Positions 8,569 through 17,167 of a DNA stretch of 64,000 bases are shown piece after piece; position 1 is the first letter of the stretch, and the number at the start of each line of letters is the position of its first letter. The DNA lies in NCBI GenBank assembly GCA_026391805.1, contig JAPLDJ010000015.1, forward strand, positions 310,001 to 374,000, given 5' to 3'. The position numbers and the translations under genes were made by a program. The notes beneath the pieces are model-generated. The model searched no databases, was not told where the DNA came from, and saw only the letters and a program-made list of their open reading frames with translations. The stretch comes from Bacteroidota bacterium. Lineage in GTDB: Bacteria > Bacteroidota > Bacteroidia > Bacteroidales > FEN-979.

Positions 8569-9822
8569 TTATAAAATGAATCCCATCAGTAACCCGGCCG
8601 TGATCGCACTTCCGATCACACCGGCAATGTTCGGCGCCATAGCATGCCCGAGCAGGTGATTGGTCGGATCCTCCTTCTGGCCCATGCGCTGGGAAACCTG
8701 CGCGCTGTCGGGCACTGCGGCTACTCCTGCAGACCCTACCAGCGGGTTGATCCGGTTCTCTTTCTTCAGAAACAGGTTCATCACCTTTGCAAATATAACA
8801 CCTCCTGCGGTTGCAACCATAAATGCAACGGCTCCGAGGAAAAAAATCAGGATCGACTGTGGTTTCAAAAAGACATCGGCCTGTGTGGATGCCCCGACCG
8901 TTACCCCGATCAGGATGGCGACGATGTCGATGAGAATGGTGCTGGCCGTGCCGGCAAGTTGCTTTGTCACACCTGATTCTTTCAGGATATTTCCGAAGAA
9001 GAACATTCCGAGCAGTGGCAATGCACCCGGTGCAATGAATGCGGTCAGCAGGAGCCCGACCAGGGAAAAAGCAATTTTTTCCCTTCGGGAAACCGACCGT
9101 GGCGGCTTCATTCGCATCAGCCGTTCCTTTTTTGTTGTCAGGAGTTTCATGATCGGCGGCTGGATGATGGGAACCAGCGCCATGTAGATGTATGCGGCAA
9201 TGGCGATCGGTCCGATCAGGTTCTGGACGATCGTTCCGTCGGGAAGTGTTCTCAGTCCGTTGGCAAGCTGTGACGAAAGGAAGATGGCCGTATTTCCGTC
9301 AGCGCCCCCGATCAGTGCAATGGCGCCGGATTCCTGCAACGGAAAACCCAGGATCATGGCGCCCAGGAAGGTGACAAAGATCCCGACCTGCGCGGCGGCG
9401 CCGAGCAGCATCAGCTTCGGGTTGGAAATAAGCGAAGAAAAATCGGTCATAGCACCGATGCCGAGGAAGATCAGCGAAGGATAGATCCCTTTCAATACGC
9501 CCATGTAGAGGTAATTCATGACGCTTCCCTCCTTGTAAATCCCGAGCGGGTAGTTGGCTTCGTGGGCAAAAGGAATGTTCCCGATGATGATCCCGACGCC
9601 CATCGGGATTAAGATCAGTGGCTTGTATTCAAATTTAATGGCCAGGAAGATCAGCAGGATCCCGAAGCAGATCATCAGCAGGTTTCCCATCTGCAGGTTA
9701 TGAAACCCGGTGTCTTTCCAGAGTCTTGCAACATCGATCATCGCAGCAAAGGAAGTATTGGCAAGAAGAATAAAGAGGAACAGCAGGAAAACCGGCAGGG
9801 ATTTGATCAATTTTCGTTTCAT
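8569..9822 (-). CDS. mmdB: Na+-transporting methylmalonyl-CoA decarboxylase, beta (membrane) subunit
   Basis: Membrane subunit of a biotin-dependent sodium pump: it decarboxylates carboxybiotin and couples this to Na+ export. The 417-residue product has a signal-like first helix (MKRKLIKSLPVFLLFLFILLANTSFA) and about nine further membrane segments, with conserved blocks LIFLGIGAMTDFSSLISNP, GGADGNTAIFLSSQLA, NILKESGVTKQL and GSAGVAAVPDSAQV. I prefer the start at 9820-9822; a longer ORF start would overlap the biotin-carrier gene. The family also includes the OadB and GcdB beta subunits; the operon context with the epimerase points to methylmalonyl-CoA. Confidence 0.93.
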   Translation of the reverse strand: MKRKLIKSLPVFLLFLFILLANTSFAAMIDVARLWKDTGFHNLQMGNLLMICFGILLIFLAIKFEYKPLILIPMGVGIIIGNIPFAHEANYPLGIYKEGSVMNYLYMGVLKGIYPSLIFLGIGAMTDFSSLISNPKLMLLGAAAQVGIFVTFLGAMILGFPLQESGAIALIGGADGNTAIFLSSQLANGLRTLPDGTIVQNLIGPIAIAAYIYMALVPIIQPPIMKLLTTKKERLMRMKPPRSVSRREKIAFSLVGLLLTAFIAPGALPLLGMFFFGNILKESGVTKQLAGTASTILIDIVAILIGVTVGASTQADVFLKPQSILIFFLGAVAFMVATAGGVIFAKVMNLFLKKENRINPLVGSAGVAAVPDSAQVSQRMGQKEDPTNHLLGHAMAPNIAGVIGSAITAGLLMGFIL

Positions 9823-9865
9823 CTGGGAGCGTATGATGGAAGTGGTTGATTTTGGGTTCTGGTCA

Positions 9866-10297
9866 TCATTCAATTTCAACAAGTATATCATTCTGCTGAA
9901 CGGTATCGCCGGGCTTCACATTCACCACCCGGATGATGCCGTCTTTTTCAGAGACCACATTGTTCTCCATCTTCATTGCTTCCATGGTCAGGAGCTTGTC
10001 ACCGATGGCCACTCTGTCGCCGGGTTTCACAAGTACCTGGATAATGGTCCCTGGCAACGGAGCCTTGATAGCGATGTTGGTGGTACGGATGACGTTCTTC
10101 GGGATCTTTGTCTCCTTCAGCGTGGGTTTCGGTGCTTCCGCCCTGACGAGTGTCGGGGTCTTCGGGACCTTCAGGTCTTTCTGGATCTCCACATTGTAGA
10201 GGGTGCCGTTCACCTCCACCCGGGCAATGTTTTCCTCGATACCCAGGATCTCTACTTCGTAATTGTTCCCGTTGATGGCAAATTTGAATTTTTTCAT
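9866..10297 (-). CDS. mmdC: Biotin carboxyl carrier subunit of methylmalonyl-CoA decarboxylase
   Basis: Carries CO2 on biotin between the carboxyltransferase and the membrane pump. The 143-residue product has an N-terminal beta-rich segment, a short Pro/Lys/Thr linker (KVPKTPTLVRAEAPKPTL) and a C-terminal biotinyl domain with the modification motif EAMKMEN; the lysine of AMKM is the biotin site. Length and architecture fit MmdC/GcdC carriers. It lies between the OadG-type subunit and mmdB. Confidence 0.94.
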   Translation of the reverse strand: MKKFKFAINGNNYEVEILGIEENIARVEVNGTLYNVEIQKDLKVPKTPTLVRAEAPKPTLKETKIPKNVIRTTNIAIKAPLPGTIIQVLVKPGDRVAIGDKLLTMEAMKMENNVVSEKDGIIRVVNVKPGDTVQQNDILVEIE

Positions 10298-10331
10298 GGA
10301 TTGAGCTTGTTGTTGGAGTTCGGGTGCAGTA

Positions 10332-10706
10332 CTACCAGTGTTTTAAATTGTTGAATATTCCGTAGATCTTGGAGCTCCAGGGCGAATAGGTCCTCGATAC
10401 CTTCCTGACGGTCATTACATACTTCTCTTCATCATGAAGCTCGGTGAAATAGAGGTAAAGCGCCGTGCAGATGGCGGCATTTTCATCGCCTGTGATCTTC
10501 TGGAGTTCCTGTTTTTCCTGGATTTCCTTACCGGATTCTTTTTTTCGTGACCGGTTGGCTAAATAATCCTGGATCCTGTGTGCCTCGATGAAGAGGATCA
10601 CCATGGCGGCCAGCACCAGGAAAACAGTAACATAGCCAACAATGGTAATGACCAGTGCGTTCTGGTCGATGTTTCCCGGATTTACGGATATGAGCAGTGG
10701 GGTCAT
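10332..10706 (-). CDS. OadG-type small membrane subunit of the sodium pump decarboxylase
   Basis: The 124-residue product has one membrane helix (about residues 18-43) followed by a charged cytoplasmic tail, the layout of OadG/MmdD gamma or delta subunits that hold the decarboxylase together. The start ATG shares one base with the mmdA stop (TAATG), so the two are translationally coupled. The C-terminal part (ICTALYLYFTELHDEEKYVMTVRKV) is characteristic of the Bacteroidota version. Function is assigned mainly from topology and operon position. Confidence 0.85.
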   Translation of the reverse strand: MTPLLISVNPGNIDQNALVITIVGYVTVFLVLAAMVILFIEAHRIQDYLANRSRKKESGKEIQEKQELQKITGDENAAICTALYLYFTELHDEEKYVMTVRKVSRTYSPWSSKIYGIFNNLKHW

Positions 10707-12265
10707 TACAATGGGATATTTGAGTGTTTCTTTGGCGGAAGGTGATCTTTCTTGGTAGCCAGTGTCTGCAATGCGCGGATGATCCTGAATCGGGTGTTTC
10801 TTGGCTCGATCACATCGTCGATGTATCCGTATTTCGCCGCATCGTATGGATTGGCAAACTTTTCCTTGTATTCATTTTCCTTCTCGGCAATGTATTTAAC
10901 ACGTTCGCGAACATCCGTGATCTCGCTGATTTTTCTTCCTTCAAGGATCTCGATGGCGCCCTTGGGGCCCATCACAGCGATCTCGGCCGACGGCCATGCA
11001 TAGTTGACGTCGGCACGAAGCTGCTTGCAGCCCATCACATCGTGTGCCCCGCCATAGGATTTCCGGAGAGTGATGGTGATCTTTGGAACAGTTGCTTCGC
11101 CATAGGCGAACATCAGCTTTGCCCCGTTGGTAATGATCCCCCCGTACTCCTGGATGCTGCCCGGAAGGAAGCCCGGAACATCAACGAGGGTGATGATCGG
11201 GATGTTGAAAGCATCACAGAAGCGGACAAAACGTGCTGCTTTTTTGGAGGCATCGATATCCAGGACACCGGCCAGGAAATTGGGCTGGTTAGCCACGATC
11301 CCGCAGGGGATGCCGTTGAATTTGGCAAATCCAACAACGATGTTCTTGGCATAATGCTGATGCATTTCAAGAAATTCATGCTTGTCGACGATGTGATAGA
11401 TGACATCCTTTACGTTGTAAGGCTGATTTGGATTCTCCGGGATAACTTCGTTCAGCTGGTCTTCCACACGATCGATCGGGTCGGTGCATTCGGTTGCGAT
11501 GGGATCTTCCAGGTTGTTCTGCGGAAGGTATTCCAGCAGCTTGCGAATGACCAGGAGTCCTTCGTCTTCATTCTCGACCCGGAAATGAGCGACACCCGAT
11601 TTTGTGGCATGAATGGTGGCTCCGCCGAGGTCTTCGGTAGTGATGTCCTCACCTGTTACAGTTTTTGTCACCTTCGGCCCGGTCACGAACATATAACTCG
11701 ATTTGTCGCTCATGATGATCACATCAGTGAGTGCAGGAGAATAAACTGCTCCGCCGGCACAGGGACCGAAGATGGCTGAAATCTGAGGGATCACTCCTGA
11801 GGCGGCGATGTTGCGCATGAATATTTCTGCATAGCCGGCCAGGCTGTTCACTCCTTCCTGGATCCTTGCCCCGCCGCTGTCGTTGATACCGATCACCGGT
11901 GCCCCGACCTTCATGGCCTGGTCCATGATCTTGCAGATCTTCTTTGCAAAAGATTCCGACAACGAACCGCCAAGGACAGTAAAATCCTGGGAAAAAATGA
12001 AGACAACACGGCCGTCGATGGTGCCGCGGCCGGTAACGACACCGTCGCCGAGGTAGACCTCTTTTTCGAGGCCGAAGTTGACACAACGATGGGAAACAAA
12101 CATGTCGTACTCTTCGAAGCTGCCTTCGTCAAGCAGCTTTTCAATGCGTTCCCGGGCCGTATATTTTCCCTTTTTATGCTGCGATTTTATGCGTTCTTCA
12201 CCACCGCAGAGTTTTGCCTGTTCGCGTTTCTCCAGTAATTCGTTGATCTTGCTTTCGTGAGCCAT
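10706..12265 (-). CDS. mmdA: Methylmalonyl-CoA decarboxylase alpha subunit / propionyl-CoA carboxylase beta-type carboxyltransferase
   Basis: Transfers the carboxyl group of (S)-methylmalonyl-CoA to biotin on MmdC, releasing propionyl-CoA. The 519-residue product has the crotonase-like carboxyltransferase halves with [60 protein letters not shown] and [15 protein letters not shown]. Alone the family cannot separate decarboxylase from propionyl-CoA carboxylase, but the adjacent membrane subunits and epimerase indicate the Na+-pumping decarboxylase. It is the second gene of the operon, about 107 bases after mce. Confidence 0.95.
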   Translation of the reverse strand: MAHESKINELLEKREQAKLCGGEERIKSQHKKGKYTARERIEKLLDEGSFEEYDMFVSHRCVNFGLEKEVYLGDGVVTGRGTIDGRVVFIFSQDFTVLGGSLSESFAKKICKIMDQAMKVGAPVIGINDSGGARIQEGVNSLAGYAEIFMRNIAASGVIPQISAIFGPCAGGAVYSPALTDVIIMSDKSSYMFVTGPKVTKTVTGEDITTEDLGGATIHATKSGVAHFRVENEDEGLLVIRKLLEYLPQNNLEDPIATECTDPIDRVEDQLNEVIPENPNQPYNVKDVIYHIVDKHEFLEMHQHYAKNIVVGFAKFNGIPCGIVANQPNFLAGVLDIDASKKAARFVRFCDAFNIPIITLVDVPGFLPGSIQEYGGIITNGAKLMFAYGEATVPKITITLRKSYGGAHDVMGCKQLRADVNYAWPSAEIAVMGPKGAIEILEGRKISEITDVRERVKYIAEKENEYKEKFANPYDAAKYGYIDDVIEPRNTRFRIIRALQTLATKKDHLPPKKHSNIPL

Positions 12266-12372
12266 ATTGAGTGAATTTTTTTGACGTATCTGATTGGAAA
12301 AAAGGAATTTCAGAGACTGCTGGTCCTGATCAATCTTCTCTGCCGGAACCGGAAGAGTCAGGATAATCTTGG

Positions 12373-12774
12373 TTATTTACTGCAGAATTCAATCAGGACC
12401 CCATGCGTAGATTTCGGATGGAGAAATCCGATGTTCATTCCTTCGGCTCCTTTCCGGGAGACTTTATCAATGAGGATGTTTCCTTTTTCTTCCGCTGATT
12501 TCAGCGCCTGATCGGCATTGTCGAATGCAAATGCCAGGTGGTGGATCCCTTCGCCCTTCTTTTCCAGGAATTTACCGATCGGTCCTTCGGGATCGGTAGA
12601 CTCCAGCAATTCGATCTTTGTTTGTCCTACCATGAAAAAAGCCGTTCTGACCTTCTGGTCTTTTACTTCTTCGATGGCATAACATTTCAGTCCGAGTAAG
12701 TTCTCGAAATAGAGAATGCTCTCATCAAGACTTTTCACAGCAATCCCAAGGTGTTCAATGTGAGTAGGTTTCAT
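12373..12774 (-). CDS. mce: Methylmalonyl-CoA epimerase
   Basis: Interconverts (R)- and (S)-methylmalonyl-CoA, feeding the decarboxylase encoded downstream in the succinate-to-propionate pathway. The 133-residue product is a VOC/glyoxalase-fold protein with metal ligands in HIEHLGIAV, in TKIELLES and in [11 protein letters not shown], plus GVLIEF near the end. The start at 12772-12774 ([10 protein letters not shown]) is chosen over a longer ORF because the -7 promoter box lies only 30 bases upstream of this ATG. Confidence 0.95.
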   Translation of the reverse strand: MKPTHIEHLGIAVKSLDESILYFENLLGLKCYAIEEVKDQKVRTAFFMVGQTKIELLESTDPEGPIGKFLEKKGEGIHHLAFAFDNADQALKSAEEKGNILIDKVSRKGAEGMNIGFLHPKSTHGVLIEFCSK

Positions 12775-12803
12775 GTTTTTTGTCAGTTGTGAAATAATTA
12801 ACG

Positions 12804-12811
12804 CAAAGGTA
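12804..12811 (-). promoter_or_regulatory. -7 box of the methylmalonyl-CoA decarboxylase operon promoter
   Basis: On the minus strand TACCTTTG is a perfect TAnnTTTG box; transcription should start near 12797, leaving a leader of about 23 bases before mce. The -33 region is weak (TTTC around 12826). Confidence 0.6.
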
Positions 12812-12867
12812 CAAGGAATTTTCCGAAAGAGCGGCAGGATCTGAAAAAATTTACGATGAAAAAAAAA

Positions 12868-12895
12868 GTCGTGGCGATTCATGAATCGCCACGAC
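12868..12895 (-). terminator. Perfect 28-base palindrome, terminator of the PKD protein gene
   Basis: GTCGTGGCGATTC and its exact reverse complement flank a central AT in a perfect 28-base palindrome. On the minus strand it is followed by eight T residues, making a strong rho-independent terminator 33 bases after the stop of the gene at 12928. The core GGCGATTCATGAATCGCC recurs at 17036-17053. Confidence 0.8.
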
Positions 12896-12927
12896 TAATG
12901 GAATTACTAATCAACAGGTAATTAATT

Positions 12928-14919
12928 TTATTTCACCAGCTTCTGGATAATCTTAACACCATCCGGAGAGGTGATCTTCAGCAGGTATATTCCGCTGCTC
13001 AGCATGCTCACGTCCATCTGAACCCGGTTTGTGCCCTTTGTCAGGGTTACGGTTTTATGTACGCTGACCTGTCCGGTTACGGAATAGATCTCGGCAACTG
13101 CGTTCACGGAAGAATTCATATTGAAGTTTAGGTTCAGCACATCTTTTACCGGGTTGGGATAGGAGGTAAAGCTTTCCACGAGAACGGGTTCGCTTACCCC
13201 GAGGATATTGCCACCGGTAAAGGTCATCACGACATTGGCTGTCGGGTTGGCAGCGCTGAGCACAACCGTCACCAGATCGCTGCTGGTATTCGGAAGTTCG
13301 GGTTTCAGGTAATAGGTGCCATAGGCCATGTCTCCGAAATCAAAGCTTCCCGAGGGATCAACTTTTCTGAACCCGATCGTCTGTCCCTGGTCGTCTGTAA
13401 GTAGCATGCTGATCTTGTCAACCATGGTCAGTTTTAATCCGGTTGTATTTACCTGACCGTTGATTCCGCCTGTTCCTGATGCCATATTATTGCAATGAAG
13501 GAGGTGAATATTGTATGGGTTCTGCGGCTGGCCTATATGAATTACGGTAGCCTGTTGCCAGTAAAGCACATCGCCGTAATAGGTCGGCAGATAGCCTCCC
13601 GTCGAATCAAAAGGCACGGCCCAGATAATATAGTCTCCTACCGGGACATAGGGGAATACGTAAATACCAGCAGAGTCAATATAACTTTGTGCAAAGTAGG
13701 GCGGATTGGTTTGCGTGGTATCAACGCCGAAGATCATTACCATTCCGAAGTTCAGCGGGAAATTCCCTTCAAAGACCTGTCCGTAAACCTGGTTTATATT
13801 ATTGCTGTCGCCCACAAAGATCTGTTGTGTGCTGATCCAGGTACACTGCGATGAATCCAGGCTTATTGTCATCAGGGTGACATTATAAATACCGGGACTT
13901 GCAAACTGATGATCAATGTTTTTCCCTGTTCCGGTTCCTCCGTCGCCGAATGTCCAGTCATAGGTGGCAGGCTCATTCATCTGCATATGGCCTTCAAAAC
14001 TAACCGTCAGCCAGTTGTTCATATGGGTGAACCAGCTTTCACACGGAGGAGGTGGCGGAGGACCTATATAAACATCCTTGCATATTACATCCTGGCAGGG
14101 CGGGCTGTTCTTTGTGATCGTAAGACAAACATGATATACCCCATTCTGTGCATATGTATGGGTGGGGTTCTGATCCGATGAAAAGGTGCTGTCGCCGAAA
14201 TCCCAGAACCAGCTGTCACCTCCGCCAACAGACTGGTCGTTGAAATAGACCGTGTTCGGTAGTAAAGTGGAATCGGTGTACCAGGTGAATTCGGCATGGC
14301 AACCGCCTCCTGTAGAATCGCCAACCTGGATCGCTTTGGACTCGAAGTCGAAACATCCGCTCATGCTGTCCCCCATCGTCAGTGAGACATGGTATAACCC
14401 TGGCAACGCATATGCATGCAAAGGATCCCTGAGGGTAGATGTTGTTCCGTCGTCAAACGACCATTGCCAGGGTCCGTTGCTTCCTGCTGAAATATTGGTA
14501 AACTGTACCTCTAACGGTTGCGGAAAACCAAACAGGTAGTCAGCATGGCAGGGAGGCGGTGGAGTTCCGGTGCAGATCGCGAAATCCTGGAAGAAGGTGT
14601 GCTGTCCCGGGTAAAATGCGAAGTTTGCAAGTTTAAGCTCTTGCCTGCAGTCCCGGAGAGATACTGTCACTAAACCAGTAGTATTGGTGTTGGCCAGATA
14701 CGCGCTGTCTGCATAAAACCCAGAAACATCGGTATAGGTAATGTTGTGATAAGAAAACCCGTAGGTGGCGCTATCAATATCGATATTTACGGCATAATTG
14801 ACAACCGGATTGCCCGTTGCACTGTCGGTGACATGGCCGTATACGCTTACGTAGTTTTGCTGTGCCATTATGCTGACGGCAGCAAAAATCGTTATCAGGA
14901 GAAGGATAATCTTTTTCAT
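12928..14919 (-). CDS. Secreted PKD-repeat protein with T9SS sorting domain
   Basis: The 663-residue product has an N-terminal signal peptide (MKKIILLLITIFAAVSIMAQ), an early carboxypeptidase-regulatory-like segment (YGHVTDSATGNPVVNY), three PKD-like domains marked by WSFDDGTTSTLRDPLHAY, WFWDFGDSTFSSDQNPTHTY and YDWTFGDGGTGTGKNIDHQF, another beta-sandwich segment (QVYGQVFEGNFPLNFG), and a C-terminal sorting domain (SYPNPVKDVLNLNF to GIYLLKITSPDGVKIIQKLVK). It should cross the outer membrane by type IX secretion and be surface attached or released. No catalytic domain is seen; an adhesin-like role is only inferred. Confidence 0.88.
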   Translation of the reverse strand: MKKIILLLITIFAAVSIMAQQNYVSVYGHVTDSATGNPVVNYAVNIDIDSATYGFSYHNITYTDVSGFYADSAYLANTNTTGLVTVSLRDCRQELKLANFAFYPGQHTFFQDFAICTGTPPPPCHADYLFGFPQPLEVQFTNISAGSNGPWQWSFDDGTTSTLRDPLHAYALPGLYHVSLTMGDSMSGCFDFESKAIQVGDSTGGGCHAEFTWYTDSTLLPNTVYFNDQSVGGGDSWFWDFGDSTFSSDQNPTHTYAQNGVYHVCLTITKNSPPCQDVICKDVYIGPPPPPPCESWFTHMNNWLTVSFEGHMQMNEPATYDWTFGDGGTGTGKNIDHQFASPGIYNVTLMTISLDSSQCTWISTQQIFVGDSNNINQVYGQVFEGNFPLNFGMVMIFGVDTTQTNPPYFAQSYIDSAGIYVFPYVPVGDYIIWAVPFDSTGGYLPTYYGDVLYWQQATVIHIGQPQNPYNIHLLHCNNMASGTGGINGQVNTTGLKLTMVDKISMLLTDDQGQTIGFRKVDPSGSFDFGDMAYGTYYLKPELPNTSSDLVTVVLSAANPTANVVMTFTGGNILGVSEPVLVESFTSYPNPVKDVLNLNFNMNSSVNAVAEIYSVTGQVSVHKTVTLTKGTNRVQMDVSMLSSGIYLLKITSPDGVKIIQKLVK

Positions 14920-15012
14920 AGAATTTGTTTTAAGGATTTTTATTGCGTTTATCGATGCATCTGTATAATTAACACGGGAAATATGAAACGTTGCCCGGAT
15001 CCCGTATATTTT

Positions 15013-16425
15013 TTATAAGGTGATAAGCAGTGCCGACCGCACTCCCACCGACCATATCTTTTTTGTCATATCCGACGATTGATATACCGAATTAAAATAG
15101 TAACGAAGGTCCGGTTCCAGTTCAACGCTGAATCTCCGCGACAGCCTGAACGACGCATTCATCCCTGCAACCGCCTGCCAGTTGAGCTGGATGCGGTCGG
15201 GGGTTACATTGTTGATCATAACGATCTTGTCTTTGCCCGGATCATAGCCTCCCGACAAGGTCTCCGTATTGAGCAGCACCGACATCACCGCGCCGCCCCT
15301 TACACCCAGCGACAGCCAGCGGTTCCGCCAGAAATCATATCCGAGGATCAGCGGAACCTGGAGATAGGTGTACCGCTTCTTGTAATTGGTATAATTGTAC
15401 TGCAGCGCAGTATCAAATACCTCCTTGCTTGTCGTGTAATAGGAAGGAACGAGGTTGTAGTTACCATCCCAGCTGAACGAAATGGAGTCAAGGGATTTGT
15501 AAGTACCGAGGTAAGGATTGGTCTTTACGAGCACTTCGTTGTATCCAACGGTGATGCTCAGTCCAAGACCGGTTCTCACCGAGAAGGGCCCAAAATGAAA
15601 GGTTCCCTCAACACCTGTATTGTTTACGAATTTATCCCCGTTCAGCGTGTTGAACATCCATTCAGGCGTATAGTAAACACCCATGTCAATATTCCATTGT
15701 TTCGGCTGATGGTATTTTTCTTTATGGGTGATCTTATTCTCTTTGGGCTGATCCTGTGTTATCGCATTTTGTTCCGGAGGTTGTTTTACCTCTGCTTTCT
15801 GAAGGGGTTCCTCCGGTTTAGCCTGTGGTGGAATTATTTCCGTTTTTGCCTGTTCTGTCGGCTTTACCGGTACTGCTGCTGCCAGGACTTTTGTCTCTGC
15901 CGGCGCCGGGGATACTATAACTGGTTTTTCCGGCTGAACGATGGTTGGTTTTACATTTTCTTTTATATCATTCCTGTCAGTAATTTTTTTCTCTTCAGGT
16001 TTCCTGTTCAATATTGCATTTCCCTTGAATGCATTTTCATTTTCTGCAGGATTGGATTTTGTTTTTGTTGATTGTGCAATCTGCTGTAATGACGGGCTGG
16101 CTGATCCCCCGGCAACAACAACATTTTGTACTGGCTTATGTGTTTCGTTGATGGTTTTATTCAGCTCCTTCCTGGCTTCTGTTTTCTGATTGCCGGTAAC
16201 GCGATGCTCCTGATTGCTGCTCACCAGGATCCCTGTAATGATTCCGCCAATGATCAGGATTGCAGCGATCGTTCCCACGATCCATAACCGCGGCCAGGGC
16301 CCCCTGTTGATCTCCCTCCCGGCGTCGCCCAGGAGCTCAGCCCGCCGTTCCTGCGCAGGCGTGACCCTGTAATCCGCCAGTTCACGGCGGAAAAGGTCAT
16401 CGACCGGATGTTGCTGTTTTGACAT
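15013..16425 (-). CDS. Probable dual-membrane-spanning anti-sigma factor with C-terminal outer-membrane barrel domain
   Basis: The 470-residue product combines parts that normally sit in two membranes. Residues 1-45 are a charged cytoplasmic segment with an anti-sigma-like start (VDDLFRRELADYRVTPAQERRAELL); residues about 47-69 form one membrane helix; residues about 70-245 are a Lys/Glu/Pro-rich linker; and about 250-470 show alternating beta strands (WNIDMGVYYTPEWMF, GPFSVRTGLGLSITVGYN, LQVPLILGYDFW, FSVELEPDLRYYFNSVY) typical of small outer-membrane barrels. Its start lies inside the end of the sigma factor gene (29-base overlap). This matches the Dma-type anti-sigma architecture reported in Bacteroides. 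The start at 16423-16425 is chosen for the DDLF motif at residue 9. Confidence 0.8.
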   Translation of the reverse strand: MSKQQHPVDDLFRRELADYRVTPAQERRAELLGDAGREINRGPWPRLWIVGTIAAILIIGGIITGILVSSNQEHRVTGNQKTEARKELNKTINETHKPVQNVVVAGGSASPSLQQIAQSTKTKSNPAENENAFKGNAILNRKPEEKKITDRNDIKENVKPTIVQPEKPVIVSPAPAETKVLAAAVPVKPTEQAKTEIIPPQAKPEEPLQKAEVKQPPEQNAITQDQPKENKITHKEKYHQPKQWNIDMGVYYTPEWMFNTLNGDKFVNNTGVEGTFHFGPFSVRTGLGLSITVGYNEVLVKTNPYLGTYKSLDSISFSWDGNYNLVPSYYTTSKEVFDTALQYNYTNYKKRYTYLQVPLILGYDFWRNRWLSLGVRGGAVMSVLLNTETLSGGYDPGKDKIVMINNVTPDRIQLNWQAVAGMNASFRLSRRFSVELEPDLRYYFNSVYQSSDMTKKIWSVGVRSALLITL

Positions 16426-16975
16426 AATACGTTTTGTTTTGATATTCAAAAAGGCGTTTCCGCAGAAACCGCCTTGCTTTCGACAATTGTGATTTTGAAG
16501 TGTTTTCCGAGATTCCCAGCATCTCACCGATTTCCTTGTGAGTGTAATCCTCCATCACGTAAAGGTTGAACACCATCCGGTACCCGTCAGGAAGCGACAA
16601 GACAAGTTCCATCAGTTGTTCTTTGGAGAGGTTGCTTCCGCAGATCTCTTCTGTTTCGTCATCTTCCCGGATGGTTTCCGGGTCCGGATCCTCGTTTGTG
16701 AAAATTTTTTCCCGCTTCCGGTCCCTGATGAAATTCAGGGCCGTGTTCACCATGATCTTTTTCATCCATGCCTCCCGGCTGCCGGTTTGCTTAAAATCCT
16801 TTATGCTCCGGATGATCTTCATGAAGCCGTCATGAAGAACATCTTCGGCATCCTCGCGGTTACCCGTATAGCGCAGGCAAACCGCAAGCAGCCATGGGGC
16901 ATGTTGGTCATACAACATGCCGACGGGGGCCTTTTCATGTGTCCCTGGGTCCGTATTCTTCCGCGAAAACATCAT
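16397..16975 (-). CDS. ECF RNA polymerase sigma factor
   Basis: The 192-residue product has sigma region 2 (YDQHAPWLLAVCLRYTGNREDAEDVLHDGFMKIIRSIKDF, then SREAWMKKIMVNTALNFIRDRKR) and region 4 (LPDGYRMVFNLYVMEDYTHKEIGEMLGISENTSKSQLSKARRFLRKRL). It redirects RNA polymerase to a small regulon. Its 3' end overlaps the start of the anti-sigma gene by 29 bases, so the pair is coupled. The divergent barrel-protein gene at 17168 is a plausible target. The start could also be the second codon (MFSRKN). Confidence 0.93.
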   Translation of the reverse strand: MMFSRKNTDPGTHEKAPVGMLYDQHAPWLLAVCLRYTGNREDAEDVLHDGFMKIIRSIKDFKQTGSREAWMKKIMVNTALNFIRDRKREKIFTNEDPDPETIREDDETEEICGSNLSKEQLMELVLSLPDGYRMVFNLYVMEDYTHKEIGEMLGISENTSKSQLSKARRFLRKRLFEYQNKTYYVKTATSGR

Positions 16976-17031
16976 CCGTACTATAAAACACGAGAAAACA
17001 GAAAGGTTGCCTGTGAATTTACGAATAAACC

Positions 17032-17059
17032 GTAAGGGCGATTCATGAATCGCCCCTAC
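17032..17059. repeat. Palindromic element, second copy of GGCGATTCATGAATCGCC
   Basis: A 28-base inverted repeat with one mismatched pair (GTAAGGGCGATTC / GAATCGCCCCTAC around AT). It sits between two divergent genes, where a terminator would be out of place, and has no T run. Its 18-base core is identical to that of the terminator palindrome at 12868-12895. Confidence 0.75.
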
Positions 17060-17102
17060 TCATCTTCTGCCCTGGATTTAAAAAAAGTTGTCTGATGAAT
17101 CG

Positions 17103-17137
17103 TTGACAATATTACTGTTCTCCTTTCTTTATCTTTG
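17103..17137 (+). promoter_or_regulatory. Promoter for the outer-membrane barrel protein gene
   Basis: TTGAC (from 17103) and TATCTTTG (17130-17137) resemble -33 and -7 elements, with a slightly long spacing of 24 bases after TTG. The implied transcription start near 17144 argues that translation begins at the ATG at 17168 and not at the upstream TTG or ATG. Confidence 0.5.
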
Positions 17138-17167
17138 CATCATATGAATTTTTACTTTCCTTATAAA

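Noticed and set aside
10724-11779. Long plus-strand ORF of 351 codons opposite mmdA
   Set aside because: Shadow of the strongly conserved mmdA frame; composition gives Cys/His/Asp-rich text with no domain.
12868-12895. Palindrome as an operator of mce
   Set aside because: On the minus strand it is followed by a T run right after the upstream gene, which explains it as a terminator; it is about 57 bases upstream of the -7 box.
17135-17167. TTG (17135) or ATG (17144) as start of the barrel protein
   Set aside because: They fall in or at the -7 box/transcription start; ATG 17168 gives a proper signal peptide.
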